Below are positions 47,750-58,065 of a stretch of 64,000 nt of DNA, piece after piece. This DNA comes from Polydactylus sextarius (taxonomy: Eukaryota; Chordata; Actinopteri; Polynemidae). The stretch lies in the NCBI GenBank assembly GCA_016801845.1, contig CM028914.1:19977272-20041271 (forward strand), written 5' to 3'. The notes beneath the pieces are model-generated. The model did no database searches, was not told the DNA's origin, and worked only from the letters and a program-made list of their open reading frames with translations. The translations under genes and the position numbers were made by a program. Every line of letters starts with the position of its first letter. Position 1 is the stretch's first letter.

Positions 47750-48470
47750 GCATATTGTTTCAGGAAATTAACTCGAGGCTCTTTTTAGCACCGAGGTAAA
47801 GGCTCATTAAACAACGCAGATGGTGCTTTCTAGTGTCATTTCTAATAATAGCACAGTGTTTTAGTTATGATCACCCCGAAGGCCTCTGCGCCTCCTCTCC
47901 ACATCTTTCCTCTGTCACACACGCTCATACTCGCACCCTCTGCCCCTGCTCTGACAGGCTGAGTGGAACAATAACCACGCGCCAGCTGATGCATGATCCA
48001 TGGGTTTGACCTGCTGACCCTTAGACACATTGTTGCAGCCTGTTTACATTGTGCAAATTGACAAATGTTTTCATGAGGCCTTTTAACTGGCTCCCAACGT
48101 GTTTCTGACATGCCCGCTTCATCATCACCCTCTCCCTTTCTCTCTTCCCCGTGACCAGCTCATCCTTTCTTAAGATAAGATGTTAGCTGAAGAATGCGTG
48201 GAGGGGCGGCAGATGAAGACGAGGAGGAAATGTAGGCAGTGAAAAGAGCACATTTATATTCTGCACATGTTCTTAGACATTAGGAGGGCATCAAGGTGCA
48301 AATATGAGTCAGACAGCTCTCATAATGAAAGAATCGAGACGCATTATGAAATAAGTGGAAGTGACCAATGAAGAGAGACGCGGCGCTAGCTGCTTTGAAT
48401 TCCAATTACAGAGACCGATAGAGAGCGAGGTGCCTTTTAATGTCTCCTCAGGTGGCACGAGGCTCAGATA
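47750..48470. promoter_or_regulatory. candidate conserved noncoding element(s)
   Basis: Repeat-poor with ATTAACTCGAGGC, CACCGAGGTAAAGGCTCATT, CACGCGCCAGCTGATGC and GACGCGGCGCTAGC; CpGs retained. Confidence 0.37.
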
Positions 48471-48960
48471 GGGAGAGTGAGCCTCACATAACGGTCAGCA
48501 TGGCTGAGGTTGGCAGGTCACAGAATATAGACTCAAGCCTCTCTACTATATCATAATGGGAAGATGAACCTGCCAGTCCTGAAATAGATGAACATACTGT
48601 CTATTCAGCTATTTCGCTTTTTCCTCAACCCTAAGATATCAGTATCTGCACACAGAGGTGGCAGGGGTGAAAGAGAGTGGCGAGGACCACTATTGAGAAG
48701 AGTGGATTATCTCATGAAGGGAAATCAATTAGAACGTTATGGTGGACTGTGAACATTTATCCATTTAGCTTGACCACTATTGAATTTCCATGATGGGCTT
48801 TGACTGTTCAGAGGGAGAGAACAGAGTTAATGGCAATTGTTCTGCACTCCTCCAAATGTATTATCTGCCTTATTCAATGAGAGACACTTCATCAAACCAG
48901 AGAGAGCCCTGTGGCCTATTGATAGATGGGCTTTGTGTGGGGTTTGAAGAAAAAAGATGT
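48471..48960. other. noncoding stretch
   Basis: Moderately repeat-poor; GTTAATGGCAATTG near 48826. No exon support. Confidence 0.4.
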
Positions 48961-48965
48961 GGCAT

Positions 48966-49024
48966 GGGGGTTGAAGGCTGAGGGGAGAAGTGGGAGGGAG
49001 CATGGGGTTGGGGCGGTCGGGGGG
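48966..49024 (+). other. G-rich quadruplex-prone tract
   Basis: Seven G runs of 3-6 bases in 59 bp; the best motif is 48992-49024 (GGG, GGG, GGGG, GGGG, then G6). It is followed at 49200-49250 by a C-rich tract, so the strand carrying G switches within about 200 bp. Confidence 0.65.
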
Positions 49025-49059
49025 TTGTCACAGATGTCCAGCCCTTTGAAAGAAAATTA

Positions 49060-49520
49060 AACAAGTACCTCATTAGCCAATGCTCCAGTGCTCCCTGGAG
49101 GTGGCCACTGAGCCAGGCTTTTTAATGAGCTGGGAACTTAAACGCTGCCAAAGTTTACCCCGGCCTTGCCTTTCTCTGTTAGGCCACAGGGAAGAGCCAT
49201 GCCCTCCCCCTTCGCCCCTGGTCTCCTCCACCCCCCACCTCACCCCAGCCCTCCTCTTCCATTGAGGGCCGCTCATGCAGAGGAGAGAGAGGCACCATGC
49301 TGATTCCCTGCCTTTCAGCTCCGGAGAGGGGGATAATGCTGTTTTTGTACCACGCATCCAGAGGAATTATGTGCGCTAATTTGATTAGGGGAAGATTTGA
49401 TTAACTGGAAAATGAGGGCTTTGCTTAGACTTTCACACGCTTAATTTATCCCCTGCAAAGCAGACGCAACATTGTGTCATGAAACTCAGAAGGCATATGA
49501 GAAGCCCATTCACCAGCTAG
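49060..49520. promoter_or_regulatory. candidate conserved noncoding element
   Basis: CCTCATTAGCCAATGC (CCAAT box), TTTTTAATGAGC, GTGCGCTAATTTGATTAGG, TTTGATTAACTGG and CACGCTTAATTTATC flank a C-rich centre (49195-49260). Confidence 0.4.
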
Positions 49521-50370
49521 ATGGCCCTTTCAGACTCAACAATATCTAGGACTGCCACGGTTCAAATTCAGATAATCAGTTTAGAGCTTTTTGCCTGGAC
49601 TCAGAATACAAATTGCATTTGGCATTAACAGTGAAAAGGTTCAAAGGATAATGAGATTAATGTAGCAGGGAATTGAGCTAAAGCAGAAAAAAAATCAGAA
49701 GAAAATGCAAAACTAGAGGCATTGTTGCATAAGGTGGATGTGAGGATTTATTCTCTTGTATGATTTATGTTTGTGTGATTCCTACTGTGGTTGCTAGGAG
49801 ATTATGATAATGCTTTGGCAGAAAATGTCAGTCAGAGATACAGTATGTCAAAGAAAGTGTGGAAATACAAGGAATTGTAGCATATACTCACTGTACGTGT
49901 ATGCACATTCCTGTTCAGAGTCAAATGGCCATTATTCTACAATGCTTTGAATTCATTTATTGGTTTTCACTTGTCTCTCTGATCCCTTTGTATACTCTGG
50001 AATGGCCACAGGGACTGAAGGAGCCGAACGCTTTGCTTTTGCTCCTTTTAACATGCAGCCATGAAGGTCATATTACTGCGTGGTGATGATTACATTTGAA
50101 TGAAAAGCGACTTCTTCTGGGAGAGAGGAGAAAAAAGAACCACAGGCAGGCTTGATCTTTTTTCTGATCTAAAACCCTACACTGAGTGACCTTCCCCTCT
50201 GTGTGGCTAGATCTGCAGTTGGCGGTTCTCTATTTTAAACAAATAGCTCTTTTATTTTACACAGGGATTGTTTAGATTACCTTTTAATAAGGGCTTAGCC
50301 ACTCTCCAGTTCAACATCCCAGGCTAGTTGCTGGGCTGGCCGGCACTAGCCCAGCCCATAATTATCCACA
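49521..50370. promoter_or_regulatory. possible conserved noncoding elements
   Basis: 49990-50360 is repeat-poor (GGCTAGATCTGCAG, CCTTTTAATAAGGGC, CCCATAATTATCC). The first half is bland AT-rich spacer. Confidence 0.28.
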
Positions 50371-53000
50371 GCAAACTAAAGGCCCGTGTTTCTTCAAGAG
50401 CCCATGTGAGCTGTGTGTCTGAGTTTTTTTTTTTTCTTGTCTGTCGCACCGCCAATGTGGAAGCTTTGAATTGGCTCTGGAAGCCAAGAATTTATCTAAA
50501 AAAATAGAGTTGAAAGAGACAGGGAGGCGGATGGGGGAGAGAAATAGAGGGATAGAAAGAGAAATGCAGAAACCCAGACAGATGAGCTGTCTCCTGTTGG
50601 ACTTCACTCCATCTTCCCCATCTGTTCACCCCAGTTTTAATTAAATCTACTGAGATGAGGATTTTTCCCTCTCGTGCCACCTATCTCATGCTCTTCCCTT
50701 GTTCGTTCCCTTCTTCCTGCCTTGCTCCCATGCCGTACTTGAGTGCAGGTGGGTTGATGCCAACGTCCACTCTTCTCCCCACCTCACTGCCAGCTGCTAA
50801 TGAGAGTGAGCCAGGGTGGCGCGAGGACGTTGCCAGCCATTATGAGCTGTTAATGAGGAGCATTTGAGAAAGGCCTGGGTCCAGGCCTGCTGCCATCAGC
50901 TTCTGCAGCCTTTATCTCCTGTACACGCATTCACATACGGTACTTATACCAACACACAGGCAAATGTTGTTACATATACATACATACCATTCCCTAACAA
51001 TGAAACTGCATTTGTTGAAAATGAAACCTGGCTGTTATTTACTATGTCTAGAGGCAGTGTATTTACACACCTCACAGCATAACACAAAGCAGCCTGTTTT
51101 AATGAACTATTTCCCAGGTGATGAGCTCATGTTTGGTTGGCTAACCTCACACAACCTCATGCAGGAGTCTTCTGTTCTTTGCTATTGACACATTCCTGGC
51201 AGACTACTCTCCTATTACCATATTGGCCTTCACATCTAGTTCATTTCTCTGGGCCAACCTCCTGCCAGCCATCAGCATGCGCCTCACCTGCTTTTGGCCA
51301 GCAGAGAGTTGTCTGCTGAACCTGTTGTTGGCCATGCGACGGAAAGGGCAGGTTGCAGCAGTGCTGTAAGCACATTCTCTCTTTCAAGGTTGGCACAGGC
51401 GCCTGAAGCCTGAGCCTGTCCCGATGGATAACTGTGGTGCTAAACCATAACTTCCACTTGCTTCTTTTTATGAAACACAACTTTGTAAAGAGGCCGAGGG
51501 ACACAGAGATGCTGCCTGCCCTCTTATCTTAGCATAGTTAATTTTGCACACTATTAGATTTGTAAATCTCAGTTTAAGTATTTAAAAATACTTAATGTTG
51601 TATACTGTATTCTCCTGAAATGCAATCCTTTGCCTTTTCCTTTTTCCTCACCAGCCTACGCCAAGCAGCTCTTGTGCTGTGGAGAGGCTGACGCTCACTT
51701 AGCACTGGAGTTCCTATCACTTCATTTGCTTGGTGGCAAAGTGTGGCAGCACTTTTAGCTGTCTAAACGCTTTAACAGCTTGCCGTTTGCAGCGCAGATA
51801 AGAGAGCGGCCAGAGTTTTTAGCAGCACCTCCGGGTAAAAGAAGAAAAAAAAAATCACACCATACATCTCGAGCTGAGGACACACTTTTATTTATTTATT
51901 CATTTATTTTTTACACTGGTTGAGAAAGCAAACACAGCTACATTATGTCATGTTTAGACACTGAGTTTGTAACCCTCAGCTGAAATCCTTTTGCTCAATG
52001 ACTGACTTTGTTTATATAATAATTATATATAGAATTTCACATAGTTTTAAAACATTTAAAATTATTTCAGAAAGTCTTGGGCCTAGAGGTTAAGATGGAG
52101 GACATTAAAGAGCCAAAAAATAATAACAAAATATTAACTTCTGCACTCACTATATGTGACTATTACTCATTGTTAAATCAGTAAAGTGAATGGTTTGAAT
52201 TTTTGAATGTGCTGCAAAACAGCTTTCCTCTTTCAAATTGCTGAAGGGTCAAATGGTTTATTATAGCTTTTTCTCCAAACATGTATGTATAATTTCAATT
52301 GGTGGATTTTTCACTTGCCAAATAAATGTGGAAACAACACATCTACGGCGCAGAACAGGCGATAAAGTAATTAAAGGCTGTGCACTCCTATCTCGTACAG
52401 ACTGCACGCAGCATTCTGTCACAACTGTTATGTCAGTTGGTGGCAAAGCTGATTTTTCCATGGTGGTGATTAATATCAAGTCTGACACGACAGGGGGAGA
52501 GATACTTCACCACAGTGACAATAAAACAAGTGTTTTCATCACTCCACAGACAGGCGCCCAGGGCCAAACAGCTTGCACATCACATGATCACAACAGCCAG
52601 ATTATTGGATGTGGGTGCCATAGTTCTCTCAGCAAACTCCACTCTCCACACAAAGTGTTGGGCTTGTAGCATATAATTAAGATGTTGACAGAAATAAGTA
52701 CTTGTCTTGTTAGTTTCAGACATGAACTGACAGGAATGCAACTTTTAACTCTTTGTATATAAGCTGTACTTTTTTACAGGGTGGAGGCCAAACTGCAGTG
52801 TTACAAATTCTTTAGAAGTAAAAGACAATGGGACCAGCTTATTGACCTACCTAGAGGGCAGGATCTGCAGCTTTTACACAGAGGATGTGTTCAATATCTG
52901 GCCTGCATGGGCACATTTGGCTGCTTTGGCTGAATCAGAAGTTAAGGCCAAGACTCTTTCAAATCAGTGAAACCATATTTACAGGCAATGAACTGTTATG
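50371..53000. other. noncoding stretch
   Basis: 50640-50900 is repeat-poor (AGTTTTAATTAAATC, GCTGTTAATGAGG). 50900-53000 is bland, with a (TTTA)n-like tract at about 51888-51912. A CTCF-like word lies at 52848-52864. Confidence 0.42.
52848..52864 (+). promoter_or_regulatory. CTCF-like site
   Basis: The core CTAGAGGGCAG matches the central part of the CTCF motif; the three bases upstream (consensus CCA) do not match. Motif-only support. Confidence 0.25.
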
Positions 53001-53023
53001 GCCTCTCTACTCTTCTTTTTCAG

Positions 53024-53146
53024 TGTCACTGTTAAGAGCTTTTTTCCAGAGAAAAAAGGGCAACAGCGCTCTTGAATATAAATATCAGTCCGCTTTTGTT
53101 AAATGGTTTCTTTCTTCCTCAGGAGAATGTCCTATTTACCTCAGGG
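53024..53146 (+). CDS. candidate internal exon, 123 nt, symmetric phase
   Basis: Acceptor CTACTCTTCTTTTTCAG ends at 53023 and a donor-like GGG|GTATGT starts at 53147. The 123-nt segment is a multiple of three and stays open in a frame containing the stretch ALEYKYQSAFVKWFLSSSG. A second acceptor (TTTCTTTCTTCCTCAG) inside it would leave a 24-nt microexon at 53123-53146. The peptide is not recognised, and the open frame is part of a longer chance frame beginning at 52885. The donor is weaker than consensus. Confidence 0.17.
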
Positions 53147-53185
53147 GTATGTGTACATGTGTTACAGACACTGTGAAAGAGAGGA

Positions 53186-53205
53186 AGTAGTATGCAAATA
53201 CTACT
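53186..53205. repeat. 20-bp palindrome enclosing an octamer site
   Basis: AGTAGTATGCAAATACTACT: exact 8-bp arms (AGTAGTAT, ATACTACT) around GCAA. The POU-type octamer ATGCAAAT (53192-53199) occupies the centre. Confidence 0.85.
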
Positions 53206-53206
53206 G

Positions 53207-54030
53207 CTGTAGCACTTTGCAATTATTCAGCAAGGGCAGAAATTAAAATAATTTAAACAGTGTCTGTGAGTGTGAAAGAACCAGGCTCTACAAACACAAT
53301 TAGATACTTTACATTTGTTGCATTTTAAAAAAAAATCCATCACATATTGTTTGATGTGCTTGGTTTCAGTGCTCCACAAGTTAAAGGTCATTTAAATTCT
53401 GAAAGTATATAGCTCCACCATTCCTTTCATTCACTGCTTTCTGCTTTATGGTAGTTTGCATTTTTCTTGTGTTGTTCTTTTCAAAGTGGCTCATTGACAA
53501 CAACAGCAGCATGAAGTTCAAACTGAGGCCCATTCCAGCATCAAAGCCTGCTCATGTCCAAAAGGAGCTCAGACTGAAAGCCCTCGCACTGCATCGAGCC
53601 AGCTTCAATTCCTCTCACACACGTTGGGAATCACTGATACTTTAGTCAGTTGCTCTAGTGTGGTCATTGGGAAAAGCTTTGCCTGTTCCATCAGCGGCAC
53701 ATGCAGCTGTGAGTGTGTGTGTACGTGTGTGTTCCTCTGTGTAAATGAGTTCCAGCTAGATTTAGTGGAGGGTTTTACTTCTAGGCAAGACTGAGCTCAT
53801 GGCACAGCCAGAACAGGTTGAGTTTCAAAGGGGCTTATCAGGGGAATTAGGCAAGCCTTTGGAGTTTGAGCAGGGCCTAATTCCTGGTGACCTTTCCCTG
53901 GCTCTGGTTTGACTTTTTGTGGTGATCAGCAAGTGCTCTAACAAGCTTTTCCGTCTGTGTGGCTGGGGATTACTGTGGAACAGCCGTGCCCTCCCCTGCA
54001 CTCACAAGAAGCCATCTGTGGTGGAGAGAG
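53207..54030. other. noncoding stretch
   Basis: AT-rich to 53640, then repeat-poor mixed sequence; no firm feature. Confidence 0.42.
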
Positions 54031-54039
54031 TAGGTGAGT

Positions 54040-54076
54040 GAGAGAGAGAGAGCAAGAGAGAGAGAGAGAGAGAGAG
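54040..54076 (+). repeat. (GA)n microsatellite, interrupted
   Basis: GA units with one GCAAG interruption near 54052. Confidence 0.93.
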
Positions 54077-54288
54077 CAGAAGTGCGCAATAGCCTGAAGG
54101 GGCATTGTCATGCCTGTCTGTGTGTTGGTGAGGATTCTGCGCTTGTCAGAGTCTCCTTTTGTAACAAATTGGTATGTTTTGTTCTGCCATTTTAAACTGC
54201 CAGGCACTGGCAACCCTTTCAGCACATTAGTCAAGCATTCATGGACATTTGAATTATTTTTCTTTTTTTTCAAAAGGGAGTCTCTTAC

Positions 54289-54309
54289 TTTTTTTTTTTT
54301 TTTTTTTTT
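54289..54309 (+). repeat. poly-T, 21 nt
   Basis: T21, preceded at 54262-54270 by another T-rich run; upstream of the exon candidate at 54353. Confidence 0.93.
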
Positions 54310-54352
54310 GGAATATCATCTTAATATTCATTTCATCTTCTCTTGGGCTCAG

Positions 54353-54399
54353 AGGCTAAGACTACCATTACTCAGTGAAAGGGCGTGGTGTTATCTGAG
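54353..54399 (+). CDS. candidate internal exon, 47 nt, after a poly-T tract
   Basis: A T21 run (54289-54309) and a pyrimidine-rich CATCTTCTCTTGGGCTCAG precede 47 nt that end in a perfect donor GAG|GTAAGTG. Only one frame is open (RLRLPLLSERAWCYL). The length is not a multiple of three. This arrangement is also what exonisation of a T-rich tract produces, so even if it is spliced it may be lineage-specific and noncoding. Confidence 0.17.
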
Positions 54400-55811
54400 G
54401 TAAGTGTACACTTTTCTGTCATCGTTGTTTTTCAGTCATTTGTCACTGGACCAGATGGAAATACTACAGCTTGTGCGAATGGAGCATCAGGTGCAGAAAC
54501 TTTTCCCTGATGGATTTGTGACTCCAGTGTTTATTAATACACAGATCTTTGTGGAACATCATTATTAAACATAATTTTAATGTCAATTTTATCTAAGAAG
54601 ACAGACTATAGGTACAGAGGAGCCATACAGTTTAATCAGGCTTTTTATTTTCTTTTTGTGTTTCAGTACAACAGTATGCAAATGAGATGTTATGTCATCT
54701 GATTGCGTTCATTATACTTCCACAGATGATCTTTGTTCAGAACCCCCCGCTGTGTTAACAATTGAATTGATTGCATTTAATCAGAGCACTTCTGAATTAA
54801 TTATGGAAACAGAGAATGTCACATCACTTGTAATTAAACAGTAGCAGCTTGTTGACTAAATGAAAAAACTAGCAATGCTTATTTTGCTCAGTACACTAGT
54901 ACGTGAAATAATGGAGTACATGAGTGCTCTGTCTGCAGACCGTCTGGTAATGTGCGTATAGAGAAAGTTAATTGTAAGTCTGCTATTTGTGCTTGTTGAA
55001 AACAGTGAGCGTTTTATTGAACCCACACAGAGAGCTGTCAGCTGTTGCACAGTTGCTCCATCTTTTTTTAAACAACAAAGGTCTTGCATTTAATCATTTA
55101 TTACACCCACAATTCCCATTTAGCGGCACGCCTTGTGTTGCCAGTGAAACTGTCTGTTGTTTTAGTTCATTATTTAAACATTTTATTAACGCGATGTCTT
55201 ATTTCTGAGTTGACAAAAGTATTATGCTTAGAATAATAGGGAAATAACACAAAGAAAAAATTATGAAAATGTTCACCATAATTGACAGATGGAAATGAAC
55301 AGAATACCACACAGTATATTGCATTTTTGTGTAACATTTCCTCTTTAGACACGGGTGTTAATTTAACTGTAGTCCATGTCGAAATTGTTTTGACTACCAC
55401 TCATTTTTCATCTGTCTTTTTGAAATAAAATAATGGATACTTAAAGTGCCATGTCTTGGCTTTAATGTGAGCAGGATTTCTGTCAGCATTGAAAGAACTG
55501 TGTGGGAGATAGAGTCCTTTAGACACATAATGCTTAAATTGTGAGGCTTCAGAAATAATTTAACATTTGACTTCCAGATTTTTCTAGGGCACCTATGTGT
55601 GGTCTCAACATTGGTTCGTGCACTAAAAGAGCTCCCACATGGCTCGGAGGTAACCACACAAGTGAACATAACAATAAAACTCAAAGAAAAAATTCTTTCA
55701 CTAATCTCAAATATATTTGATTTGATTGAGGAGCAGAAGCCCCAGGCACAAGGAAATTTTTGTGAGTCAGTAGTAGTCTCCAGGATGTAGGCAAGTATGT
55801 TTCCATGTCAA
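54400..55811. other. noncoding AT-rich stretch
   Basis: 54650-54860 holds octamer ATGCAAAT at 54676-54683, CTGAATTAATTATGG and TTGTAATTAAAC, an enhancer-like cluster. From 55200 to the transposon nothing is supported. Confidence 0.42.
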
Positions 55812-56345
55812 TGATCAAGAGAAACCTTCATGATTATACCTCAGAGGACCCACCACAAATGCAAACCCCTGGTAAACCTCAAATACAGGAAGGCTGTAAG
55901 TTGACTAAATCAGAGAAAAAGAAACCAGCAGAACAAAGTTCCATGGTCTGATGAAACAAAAGTCAATCTCTATGATAATGATGGAAAGAGGAAATGGTGG
56001 AGAAAGAAGAAACAGCTTATGGTGCTCGTTCTGTTGTGGTTTGGACATGTACGGCTCCAGTGGAACTGACACGCTGGCATTAAATATTTTATTTCATTGC
56101 TGATGGAAGCAACAGGATGAATGTGAAAGTCTTCAGGGTTTATGCATTCAGATTGAGCAACAATCCACTCGGTGAAGACCAGACTAAAGGCAGAGACCTC
56201 ACGTTAGCTCAGAGCTGAAGAAAGCTGGAGTGAAGCTCTGGGTGAGAATCACCAGGGAAGATAGAAATAGTAGATATTCTGCTGATGCTTGTGGGTCAAA
56301 CACTTCAGGAACTGACCGCAAAGGATTTTTACACATAATATTAAA
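55812..56345 (+). mobile_element. decayed Tc1/mariner transposon fragment with internal deletion
   Basis: The stretch follows the order of a fish Tc1-type transposase gene. At about 55840-55890 there are accept-and-recall style words (ACCACAAATGCAAACCCCTG, then CCTCAAATACAGGAAGG). At 55944-55961 TGGTCTGATGAAACAAAA encodes WSDETK, the motif carrying the first catalytic Asp. Next comes NDGKRK, then a GGCTCCAGTGGAACTG word, DGSNRMN at about 56100, and finally GACCGCAAAGGATTTTTAC, matching the usual C-terminal part. Between about 56138 and 56165 the sequence jumps from the word after DGSNRMN to the one resembling the NPIEH region, so the segment with the second catalytic Asp is missing. Frames are broken by stops. 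Terminal inverted repeats are not identifiable. Matches to the family are from memory of its general sequence; no search was run. Confidence 0.82.
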
Positions 56346-57190
56346 TGTGATATGATGATTTTATTTGACTTCATATGAAAAAATACAGTAGTACTGTCTG
56401 GCGGACATAAAAAAACCTGAAGCAGTGGACAAAACTAAGGTTTTGGTAGATTAGCATAGCAAGTATTTATTTTGGCTAATCTGACCAGTACACCTCAAGG
56501 AGACAATTCTAAGATGATTTAAACCTCTCAAGTAGTTTTCTTGCCCACAACAAGGTTACAGTCTGAAGCCTTGATCTTACTCCAGGCCATTTGTGGGTAC
56601 TGGCAGCTGTAGACATACACGTAGACACCAGACACGCATACGCTTCTGAATATACTGCAGTCAGGGGGGTGCGTAATGTACATTCTCCTAACAAGGACCA
56701 ATAGAAAACATGATGGAGACCACCTGACAAAAAGAAGAGCTCCTTTGTTTGAACAAAATGAAAATGTCAAAGTGTGTGCAACCACTTTAAGAGAATGGGA
56801 CTGTGATGTACTGTACATTACACACACACAGTGCACAGGACAAGCGTACATTTTATTTTCCTGGCACATGTGTAGCCAGCATGTTTGTAGCCCAGACTGT
56901 CAGTGCTGTCTGCACATGAGACCCTCGTGGACTTGGACTGACAACAAAATCTGTATCACATGGATCCTCATGGACACACAAACAGAAAATTAGCCTTTCG
57001 AGTAGGGGCTGCTTTTAAGCAACCACTGAGGGCAATAAAATATTGTCTAAACTAAGTCTAAATTCTCAACTCTTTCTTTGCTCTGTAATATCTTGGTGGA
57101 TATGTACCCAGTGCATGCATGTGTGGTTTTCCTGCTGCCATGCCAGGGCACACAGTAGGAGCAGTCTAGACTTGTTGTTATACCCCTTTA
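56346..57190. other. noncoding spacer
   Basis: No exon or repeat family supported downstream of the transposon fragment. Confidence 0.45.
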
Positions 57191-57199
57191 AGAAACCCC

Positions 57200-57560
57200 C
57201 ACGGGTACAAGGGTGGGGAGAGAAGGGTCTCATCATCATCATGCAGGAGTCATCTGGGTAGCCTCTCCTCCCTCTCTACTGCATTATCATAAAAAGTGAT
57301 TTAGGACTGATTGATGCAAATGGCCCTCTGTTCTTTTTTATCATTAACGGGCCCTTCGCTGTGGCCACAGGCGGTGATTAAAGCTGTCATTTCCAGCTAG
57401 TCATTAAAGGAGAGCGTCGGGCCATGGGAGGGATTCAGAGAGAGCTGGAGACGAGAAGAAGGAGGCAAAGAGGGAGACAGACAACACATGGAGGAGGAAT
57501 GCAGCCATTTTCTTCCTGAAGAAGTGCTGTCTGGTGAAACTACCTTTCTAAAATAAAAAC
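57200..57560. promoter_or_regulatory. candidate conserved noncoding element
   Basis: GCATTATCATAAAAAGTG, octamer ATGCAAAT at 57314-57321, TATCATTAACGGGCCC, GGCGGTGATTAAAGCTGTC and CTAGTCATTAAAGG lie in 130 bp of repeat-free DNA. Purine-rich sequence follows. Confidence 0.43.
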
Positions 57561-58009
57561 AGAGGCCCATGCACTGTTTTCATAATTGTTCTATTCCTCT
57601 ATTCTGGCTTAGACAGAGGAAAAAATCTGTGGTCAGAATCCATTATAATGGCATCTTTTATGATTCCCCAGATGCTTTTTTAGTTTAGGCTGCCAGTGGA
57701 GTTGCTTATGAAAAAAACAGCAAGCAATAAGAAGCGACAGTAGGGTTCAAATCGAAGTCACTTTACAGTTTGTATTAATTTTCACATTTTGTGTGGAACT
57801 AGGAAAAAGTTATGACGCACATAGACAGTAAAAAAAATCAATACGACTCTGTTTTATATTTCTGTTTTGCTGCCGGCTATAAATCACAAACAATGCTCTC
57901 AAAGAAAGTGAAACTGTTGACAAAACAACCACAACAACCCCAGATACTGAAGTGTGTCTGCAGACGCCCCATGACTCCTGGCGTTGCTCTGTGTAACGTG
58001 CACATACAC

Positions 58010-58010
<1 letters not shown>
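57561..58010. other. noncoding spacer
   Basis: Nothing specific supported. Confidence 0.45.

Positions 58011-58013
<3 letters not shown>

Positions 58014-58060
<47 letters not shown>
58014..58060 (+). repeat. (GT)n microsatellite, 47 bp
   Basis: About 23 uninterrupted GT units followed by CGCGCC, giving an extended alternating purine-pyrimidine tract (Z-DNA prone). Confidence 0.97.
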
Positions 58061-58065
<5 letters not shown>

